Below, one piece after another: positions 56,728-64,000 of a stretch of DNA of 64,000 nt. This stretch comes from Smallanthus sonchifolius (lineage: Eukaryota > Streptophyta > Magnoliopsida > Asterales > Asteraceae): contig CM042028.1 in NCBI GenBank assembly GCA_023525975.1, positions 79,917,501 through 79,981,500 on the forward strand. The letters are read 5' to 3'. Numbering within the stretch: position 1 is the stretch's first letter; every line of letters begins with the position of its first letter. The notes under the pieces were generated by a model that saw only the letters and a program-made list of their open reading frames with translations, had not been told where the DNA came from and did no database searches. The position numbers were made by a program, and so were the translations under genes.

Positions 56728-56989
56728 TAAGAGCATTCCTAATAAGGGGTGTCCAAGAACGGACACATCAGCACTGTCCATACACTCCCTGTCTCTTGCT
56801 ACTTTTCTCCACTCACACACTATCTTCTTAAAACCACTCCTCTCTCCTCCCTTCCATTAACATCTTATAGTTTCGGTCGTTCCTTCTTATGAACGACACC
56901 CCACTCTCTCACCTCAAAATCATCTTCTCTCTCCTCCAATCTCTCTTTTCCAAAAACACCCCAAAAAACCTTTATTGGGGATGGTCTGA
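56728..56989. mobile_element. PIF/Harbinger (Tourist-like) MITE
   Basis: Ends GAGCATTCCTAATAAGG (56731) and, reversed from 56986, GACCATCCCCAATAAAGG form inverted repeats of the plant Tourist type. The flanking trinucleotides are TAA and TGA, a degraded three-base duplication. The element is 256 bp and non-coding. Confidence 0.55.
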
Positions 56990-57489
56990 AGAGGTTGTGT
57001 ATGACAACATCAATCTTGGTGGAGTCAATATAGGGGAAACCAATGGTGGTCCAAGAGATTACGGAAAAGGTCGTTGGTAGTGATCCCGTGAAGATGTTGG
57101 CCATAGTCGATCAAATATTTTGACATGTTTTCACCATAAGAAGAAAAAAGGGCATGAGAAGGGGGTTTTATTTTAATTCTAAGTTTTTTAAATACAAGTG
57201 TATGATAGTTATTTCATATAAATTTTAGAGATATTTTACGTTAGTTAGTAAAACGGATCAAGTAAGCAATGGGTACCACATATATGTAATTTCTAAAAGA
57301 AAAACTAAGTTTGCAGTATAACCTTACTACACGAACTATTCGTTTCTCTTTTGGTCTCTAAATTGTATTGTAAAAAAAGATGGTAAAGAAAGTGAAACGA
57401 AGAAAGGTAAAATTTATTTATTTATTTTCTTTGAATTTAAATAAAGGAAAAAGAAAAGTGAAATAAGCTAAGTTTAATAAGTTTTCACT
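56990..57489. other. Intergenic DNA, no gene seen
   Basis: A minus-strand frame of 79 codons (56865-57104) overlaps the MITE end and is not supported. The remainder is AT-rich without recognisable features. Confidence 0.45.
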
Positions 57490-57665
57490 TTCTTTTTTTT
57501 TTGAAAGTCGACTTTCTTAAACCTCTGCTCCCTTTGGGAGCAGCCCGGGTGTTCCTGTGAGTCATGAATGTCTTTCTCAATGGTTTGTAACCGTAGCGGA
57601 CTCGAACCCGGGACCCACCTAAGAGGAAACCCACAACTAGGAAACCCTCTCACTCAACATGCAAC
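57490..57665 (-). mobile_element. Probable tRNA-derived SINE
   Basis: On the minus strand, box B-like GGTTCGAGTCC (complement of about 57600-57610) is preceded by GTTGAGTGAGAGG at box A spacing. It is followed by a body with a GGCTGCTCCC/GGGAGCAG hairpin and an A-run (complement of about 57490-57500). The layout fits a SINE, but box A is weak. Confidence 0.42.
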
Positions 57666-57965
57666 AGTTTTCACTTGCTTAGTTAACAAAAAACTCAACT
57701 TGAGTGAGCCTTTACTTTTGAGCTCGATCGAGCCTTTTCAATTTTGTTAACTAGAAGAATATTTAAGAAGTATTTTATTTTTATTAAAGGGTGATAAAAT
57801 TCAAATTAGATGGGCCACCACTTTTTGACTAATTTCCATCGTTAGTTGACTTACCACCTACACGGGTACCACCATCTCCGCCGCATTAATTACCTTTTCT
57901 TCCAAATTTGTACACCTCTCGCGCCTTCATATAGATATTTCTTAAAATGTAAATAAGATAAGTTT

Positions 57966-58305
57966 TTGTAAACTAGGGATTAGCATTTGGTACCGAGTAT
58001 TCGTATTGATAACAGTACCGTACTAATAGATTTAGTACCGGTACCCATTTTCAGGGCCGGTCCGAAAATCCTTAAAATGTTTTAGGCCCGAGACATGTAA
58101 AAAAATCGGACCTTATAATACAAACTCAATAATCATATATAAAAAAAACATAATACGGGCTTATATATATAGAATTTTTTTTTTAAATTGGACTTATATA
58201 TATAGATTTTTTTTTAATTTCTTGGTTTTGAGTTCAGATTTATAAACAATTGGGCTTATATTATATATATATATATATATTTATATATAGATTTTTTTTA
58301 AAAAT

Positions 58306-58336
<31 letters not shown>

Positions 58337-58601
58337 ATATAAAAAAAAATTAAAACTTCGGGCCCTAGGGGAGACCGGACCCGGGACCGTCGCCCTCCCT
58401 CTGGGCCGGCCCTGCCCACTTTTCTATAAATTTGGTACAGCTATTTTCTGTACCAGTACCGGTACCATCTAGAGATGAACAGTTTGTAACGAATACATGT
58501 ACCGTGACGAACTGGTACTGTACCGATAAATTTGGTACCAGTATCGGTACATACTTTTCCATAAATTCGTTATCGGTACCAATCTCATCCCTATTATAAA
58601 C
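57966..58601. mobile_element. 620-bp hAT MITE with a second hAT nested inside
   Basis: Outer ends TAGGGATTAGCATTTGGTACCG (57974) and, reversed from 58593, TAGGGATGAGATTGGTACCG flank a core rich in GGTACCGGTACC palindromes. The 8-bp duplication TTGTAAAC/TTATAAAC (57966-57973 and 58594-58601) differs at one base. The interior is interrupted by the element at 58052-58414. Confidence 0.8.
58044..58422. mobile_element. 363-bp hAT MITE nested in the 57974-58593 element
   Basis: Ends CAGGGCCGGTCC (58052) and GGGCCGGCCCTG (ending 58414) form inverted repeats. The duplication CCCATTTT/CCCACTTT (58044-58051 and 58415-58422) differs at one base. The interior is TA/CA simple-repeat-rich and non-coding. 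It inserted after the outer element. Confidence 0.8.
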
Positions 58602-59216
58602 TACTTGATTCCTGTAAATTTCAAATAATTCAACCTTAAACCAGCCTGAGCTAAATATCATATAATAAGCTTAGTTAAGCTCGATCTAGTAAATTATCAA
58701 AATTGACCATGTTGTATTGAAAATTGCGTATATGATTTCTGAAAAAAGTATTGTTATTCGAACACAAACCTCACGTCCTCACACGCAAAGATAGCACTAC
58801 TCATGTCAAATTATGCAAGTCGTATTGAGTGATACGGGTCGTGTCATACTTGATCAAACTGACATTGTTTCAGACATATTACACCAATCACATATGAGAC
58901 ATAATACGGGCCGTTTGACCCAATACGGTCCGTATCACCTTGCCAGCTGTATGACCTGTATTTGGAACTAATATTTATACGATTATTTGAAAAGAAACAT
59001 ATATTTTTAATTCCTTTTTCCTAAAGTTTGAGGAGTGATACAAATAATATTAAAAAGTAAAGGTATGATCACTATAAAAAATTAAAAATCGTCTTGTTCT
59101 TCATTACATTTCTCCTTATTTTCAAAACCCATCATTTTTTTTTACTTTTATCAACCAGTGAATTACCATTTATACTCACAAGCGCCACAAATGTTTAGTG
59201 ATGAAAACTTTAATAC
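58602..59216. other. Intergenic DNA, no gene seen
   Basis: Contains ATACGGGYCGTAT-type words near 58840-58945 similar in style to the palindromes at 5968-6092. No gene or bounded transposon is supported. Confidence 0.4.
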
Positions 59217-59245
59217 ATGTAGTGTAGGGATGTAAACGAGCCAAG

Positions 59246-59675
59246 CCGGTTCGCAGTGGCGGATCTAGAATAAAAGTTCAAGGGTAACGAAAAAAAAAAT
59301 TGACCGTACTTTCATGTAAATGAAACAAAAAAAAATTTTGACCGTACTTTCATGTAAACAAATTTTTTTTTACGGTAACATGCGACTGGCGAGGCGGAGG
59401 ACTGGGGTTTTTTTATAAAGTATTAGGTTTTTTTATAAAATTTTGGACTTTTTATGAAGTGATTTTTTATAAGGTGTTAGGTTTTTATAAAATTTTGGAC
59501 TTTTTATGAAGTGTTGAGCTTTTAAAAAAATTTAAGGGCTAACGTAATTTTTTTCTTAGGGGTAATGTAAGGGGTAACCGGATACATAAAACCGTAAAAA
59601 AAAAATTACTACGGGTAAAAGTTGAGGGGTAGCCGCTACCCCTACCCATAAGGTAGGTCCGCCCCTGCCGGCTCG
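59246..59675. mobile_element. 414-bp hAT MITE nested in the 59225-60462 element
   Basis: Ends CAGTGGCGGATCTA (59254) and, reversed from 59667, CAGGGGCGGACCTA match the termini of the 49570-50754 element. The duplication CCGGTTCG/CCGGCTCG (59246-59253 and 59668-59675) differs at one base. The interior has a duplicated block (ACCGTACTTTCATGTAAA) and no ORF. Confidence 0.82.
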
Positions 59676-59972
59676 CGAGCTACTCGAGATCGGCTCCCTA
59701 AAAACTCGAATCGAGCCGAGCTTAAACAAGCCCGAGCCCGAGCCTAAAAATAAGCTTGTTTAATAAACGAGCCTGAGCTTCACTTTTCGAGCCTAAACAA
59801 GCCTATTATTTATATAATTTTTATAAAAAAACTATTAAATATATGTTTATAAATAATAATTAGTATATATAAAATGATGATAAAAATTACAAAATAGTAT
59901 ATATTATGGTATATATAAAAATTATAATAAAATTTATATAAAAATAATAATAAATATATATAAATTAATTCA

Positions 59973-60290
59973 TCTATACTATATAATAAATAAAGGTTTT
60001 TCATGCCACGTGTCGCATCCATATTCATTCTCATCATTTTTTTCCCGCTTCTCTCTCTTATTAAATAAACTCTATATTTTAATAATAATATATTTTTAAA
60101 CAAAATATTCTTTATATTAATAAAATCTCCTGACGTATTTTGACAAGTATATGTGTTAACAGATTATATTGTATTTCACGGGTTTATTCAACCCGTGTAA
60201 AACACGAGTTTTTAAAAAATATTTTTTTTATTACTTAATATATAATATTGTATTTATTCAACCGGTGTAATACACAGGATTTCAACCTAG
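59973..60290 (+). mobile_element. 318-bp non-autonomous Helitron
   Basis: It starts TCTATACTATATAATAA after an A and ends CTAG before a T, as Helitrons do between A and T. A hairpin CCGGTGT/ACACAGG lies about 11 bp before CTAG. A second, older-looking hairpin segment (ACCCGTGTAAAACACGAGT) lies about 75 bp further upstream, suggesting a duplicated 3' end. It has no Rep/helicase gene and is inserted in the hAT element. Confidence 0.75.
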
Positions 60291-60876
60291 TAAATAATAA
60301 ACGAGTCGAGCTCGAGCTTGAAAAATTACCCACAAGACGAGCCCGAGCTTTAGAAATAGAGCTTAAATCGAGCCGAACTCGAGCTCAAGCTCACAGTAAG
60401 TTAAACGAGTCGAGCTCGAGCCTAGTCGAGCTTGGGCTCGGCTCGACTCGTTTACACCACTAATGTAGTGTAATGTAAATAATGTTTGTATAGTTTTATT
60501 AAAAAATTAATTAAAAAAGTCAAAAATTATAAATAAAAAATTAATTTTAAAAAGTACCTAATCTTAGGTGTTGAAAAAGGTTATAATTTTTAGTAATTTT
60601 TTTTTAGTTTTATTAAAAAATTTATAAGTTTTAAATAAAAAATTAATTTTTATAAAGTAATTCGGCCTGTGTTGTGCTATATACGTCGATAGTACTTGGC
60701 CAAAGACAATCACTGACACCACTTATATACAATAGGCCCCGTATTACATGTCAGTAGTAACTGGTTAATTTGACAGTGGTGTATCAATAAGATTTTCCTT
60801 TCTAAAATTTTATTATAGAATTTTTTGTATTTACTTTTGAGTTTATATAACAGATGTGTCACTGACATATAGGTTG

Positions 60877-61190
60877 TTAGGGTGGTGGGAGTGGTACCCT
60901 CCAACCCAAAGTATCCTATCAAATTAGATCAATTAGAAGATGTCACCTCACTTAGCCAAACTATCCTCTTAAATTACCGTTCATGGTGGGAGTGGTACCC
61001 TCCAACCCTCCTATTTTTTAACGGCTATATAGCCGTTCAACGGCTATTTCTCCTTCGATTTGCCAAACTTTCAACGGTTTCATAAACCCGCTCACCCTAT
61101 CCGCCCACAGGTACCCGCCTCTACCCGCTACACTTGCGGCGGTGTACCCACTTACCACCATCTACCCGTCATCCTCTCCCACCACCCTTA
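60877..61190. mobile_element. PIF/Harbinger-type MITE
   Basis: TTA at 60877-60879 and 61188-61190 flanks a 308-bp element. Its ends GGGTGGTGGGAGTGG and CCTCTCCCACCACCC are inverted repeats with one or two mismatches. A 24-bp terminal-like segment (GGTGGGAGTGGTACCCTCCA...) recurs about 100 bp inside the left end. Non-coding. Confidence 0.72.
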
Positions 61191-62149
61191 GTCAACATCC
61201 ATTAAGTATGTCTCTATTGCTGATAAACATTAATTTTTTATCAATTCGTTCAAAATTTTATTTTGTCCACGAATTTCATCGAAAATTTAAAAACTAATTT
61301 CTATTTTTATTCTATGTGCATCTTCAATAACTCGTAGCTTCCTTTTCCAACCATCTCCTCTTTCATCGCCACTCAAGCATCTCTTTCTATATGCTCTGTC
61401 ACACGCTCTTCATAAAGTCCCTTTTAATTTGCTAAAGAAAGTTTACACAATATCCTTCCTCCTCTTTCCCTCTATGTCTCACACTCGTGTCAAGTACTCA
61501 ATAATGTGTAAGGTTTCAATATTGAATCAATTTTAGATAAAAAAAAATCACGACAAACGCATAAACACTTGTATGTAGGCTGATCAATTCTAAAGTTAGA
61601 GAGAAAAAACAATTGTATAACCTTCTTATAATCACAATTAAAATAATGTATACAATTGTTTATGTGGTTGTTACAATTTCTAACATATAAACATTTAAAA
61701 GATAATATATTATTTAATATAATGACAAAAAAAAGGTTTGGAATTACTTTATTTATAACTTGGGTTAAGTTGGTTTAATATATATTTTTACTTGGTATAT
61801 GCCTCAATGTTAAACATTATTCAACCAAACTTTTATGTATCAAAATTGAACAGTTAGGTCACGTGTATGATTTTTTTCAAAAGAAATTATGACAGATTAA
61901 AAACTTTAAATACTTGATGACTCATAACTAAACTCGTTAATATCTTTTAATGATTGTTAATGTACACATAAATACTTTAAGAAATATATGTGTTGAAAAT
62001 ATATAAACTTATAGTTTGACTAATTAGTTTACCTATGTTTAGAAGATTAATTAATCACCAAATTAAAGGTTATTTGTTAATTCATTTTTTACAACTTCAA
62101 ATTTATAACCATAAGAAATGAATCATGTGTGTACTTATTTTGCCATTTT
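61191..62149. other. AT-rich intergenic DNA, no gene seen
   Basis: No supported ORF, RNA gene or bounded repeat. Confidence 0.45.
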
Positions 62150-62285
62150 TGGGTGAGGAATTTTGTGTCTGAATACTCTTTAAAAACAGCTCCTAATCTA
62201 CATCTATAAATCACATATACATGTATCTTGTAGGATTTGAACCTTTAACTTGTTGAATAGAGATAAAACACCTTATCACCCGGGT
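62150..62285 (-). mobile_element. SINE relic related to the copy at 52785-52932
   Basis: On the minus strand, box A-like GGGTGATAAGGTG (complement of 62269-62281) and box B GGTTCAAATCC (62233-62243) are followed by a body with TGTGATTTATAG...GTAGATTAGGAGC, which parallels the body of the other copy. The A-rich tail is not clear. Confidence 0.5.
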
Positions 62286-63004
62286 ATCCTTTTGCTATGT
62301 GTGTATGAATATTTCAAGCACTTAGATGGGATACAAAGGAGAAGTAGTGGGAGAATTCATGATTGTAGAAGCAAAAAGCCAATAGGAAAAGAACAAAGCA
62401 AAGGCATGCCTTGGAAGCAAAGAGTACATAATACCAAATTACCTTTCTGTCCCCATCTTAACCCTTCTTTGATTTGATTCTACACCAACACAAATCTAAG
62501 GGTAACTTAGTAAATTCAAAGATTAATGTATTTGTTAAAAGTAGAAAAGGATTACCCTGTTTCATGTCTACGGCCACATGCATATGTTATTATGCATACA
62601 CGGTTGTCTACTTGTCCATCTAGATCATTTTTGTTAAAATCCAACTGGAACCGATCCCTGTCCAACCCCTCATCGGTTCGCTTGGGTGAACCGTCACATG
62701 TTGGACGGGCCGATTTTTACGAGTGTGGCCTGGTTTTGCTGTTAGACCGACTTTAAGTAAAAAACTTATAAAAGTACTTTTATACAGATTATAAGATTTG
62801 ATCCATCAATTCATCATGAAAGATGTTGATGTTATATTCTTGAATATATGTAGTAAATACCCTCCCAACTCCATTAAACTTTGTTATCAACTTTTTTTTT
62901 ACATATAATGAGATTTAAATTTGGGACCCCTAGTAATGATTGATAGTACTGTTGATCGCCCAAGTTGTTGTTGATGCATAGTTAATGTCGATCGCTTAGT
63001 TACT

Positions 63005-63095
63005 GTTGATCACAGTTACTACCGATAACATATTTCTTGTTGATCACAGTTACTACCGATAACATATTTGTTGTTGATCATAGTTACTACCGACG
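63005..63095. repeat. 34-bp tandem repeat, about 2.6 copies
   Basis: Units start at 63005, 63039 and 63073 with GTTGATCAYAGTTACTACCG and share AACATATTT; the first two are identical but for one base. Weaker GTTGATCG half-units precede the array at about 62950-63000. Confidence 0.85.
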
Positions 63096-63099
63096 GAGT

Positions 63100-64000
63100 G
63101 ATTTTTATTATGGAAAAAGCTTTCGCTTTTGCCTCTTAAAGTTTAGAGGCCTCAAAATTATTTTTAAGAATAATGGTTGTGGTGCGAGTGACACTGATAT
63201 TTGGTTTCACTTCTTTAGTATGTGTATTTGGAGTGTTATAGATCGAGATTTGTGGAGTTTAATTTGATTCATTGAATTTGATAAACATCATGCACAAATT
63301 CTTTGTTAAAATTATGGTAGAGGGGTCTATTTTCCTCATCCTCCAATCTCTATGCTCTCTTTCCTCTACATCAACGTCACATTAGATTTCTTACATCCGT
63401 TCCCTTACCATCCTTAAATCCATAGTATCCATCTTTCTTCATCCCCAGCTATCTATAAACCATTTGTTGAATAAATTAGGTAGTTAACTACAAACTAATA
63501 TAAAAATAGAAATTAGTTTAACAAATAATAACCAGTGTAAAAATTACTAAAATTGTAAATAAAATAACATTTTATTAATTAAAAAATTACAAGATATTAA
63601 TATAATATAAACAATTAAAAAAATAACATATATCATTCACATCCCGACGATGTGCTATTTCACACTTGCATGCTAGCTCCATGTTTAACACCGCTCCATC
63701 CAAATGATCATGCGGCTTTTGAAAGAACTCCAATTTTTTTCCTTTTGTTGTTCTCACATCATGCACACCGCTTCCTGATTGCGAAGGATTTTACTTTCTT
63801 GAGGCACAACTTCTCTGCTTGAACCCATTTTCTGTCATCAACATCTTCTTTGCTGAAATCGCCAAATTCAAAAATGATCTTAAGCAATTCTTGTTGGTCT
63901 GTTAATGAAGATGATGATACCGCTTTCTTCTCTTTTGTTGCGTTTTTGGCGGCTCTTTATAGGTGGGGAAACCCTCATCATCGCCGTTGAGGTTGATGGG
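63100..64000. other. Right-edge sequence, possible minus-strand coding remnant
   Basis: Most of this is AT-rich and featureless. On the minus strand from 64000, a frame opens with a Pro/Asn/Asp-rich then Lys/Arg-rich segment (PINLNGDDEGFPTYKEPPK) before a stop near 63905. Beyond that, coding-like composition persists to about 63640 in shifting frames. This may be the end of a transposon-related or NAM-associated-type ORF that starts outside the window, but I cannot identify it. Confidence 0.3.

Larger units (their letters stand above)
59217..60470. mobile_element. 1238-bp hAT element carrying a nested hAT MITE and a Helitron
   Basis: The perfect 8-bp duplication ATGTAGTG (59217-59224 and 60463-60470) flanks ends TAGGGATGTAAACGAG (59225) and, reversed from 60462, TAGTGGTGTAAACGAG. 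The subterminal regions on both sides are made of GAGCTCGAGCC-type words, as in other GC-word-rich hAT MITEs. Two later insertions (59254-59667 and 59973-60290) make up more than half of the length. No transposase. Confidence 0.85.

Overview
The window is nuclear DNA from a eudicot plant. The evidence is AT-rich sequence, spliced genes with plant-type introns, two cytosolic-type tRNA genes, plant-specific protein families, and dense plant transposons (Athila-type Ty3 elements, RTE and L1 LINEs, hAT, PIF/Harbinger and Mutator-like elements, Helitrons, tRNA-derived SINEs). An asterid, possibly Asteraceae, is only an impression. There are no bacterial-style operons.

Layout. 0-6.7 kb: tRNA-Glu (593-664) and a 5'-truncated RTE LINE flanked by a 16-bp target duplication (3015-5822). 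6.7-13.7 kb (+): a multidomain PHD/SWIB/Plus3/GYF/CCCH chromatin protein of the NERD/C3H44 type, whose eighth intron is a U12-type AT-AC intron. 14.7-19.2 kb (+): a DUF726/TMCO4-like alpha/beta-hydrolase with a nine-copy 13-residue repeat. 21.2-24.6 kb (+): a small plant-specific Cys-motif protein. 26.2-27.8 kb: tRNA-Lys and a FMP32/DUF1640 mitochondrial coiled-coil membrane protein (+). 28.8-46 kb: a retrotransposon block. It holds an L1 fragment cut by a long terminal repeat (LTR), a non-autonomous gag-protease element (+), a second copy of the same LTR in inverted orientation, and a minus-strand Athila-like element with an intact 2040-codon gag-pol ORF and a downstream ORF broken by one stop codon. 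46-51.6 kb: a dead PIF/Harbinger transposase element containing a GC-rich Mutator-like insertion, then a 1.2-kb hAT element. 54.3-55.2 kb (-): a two-exon GATA transcription factor. 55.3-64 kb: gene-poor sequence with two nested hAT composites (one also holding a Helitron), Harbinger-type MITEs and SINE relics.

The five host genes are separate eukaryotic transcription units and do not form a pathway. Two (the NERD/C3H44-like protein and the GATA factor) act on chromatin or transcription; one is probably mitochondrial; two are poorly characterised. Exon boundaries were drawn by eye from GT-AG (or noted non-canonical) sites and reading-frame continuity; exon lengths sum to complete reading frames in all five genes.

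The main unusual observations are the AT-AC intron, arrays of 14-nt GCGTA-NNNN-TACGC palindromes in the retrotransposon LTRs and in the interval between pol and the downstream ORF, the inverted and mismatched LTR arrangement, the nested hAT/Helitron composites, and a possible gene-fragment-carrying Mutator-like element.
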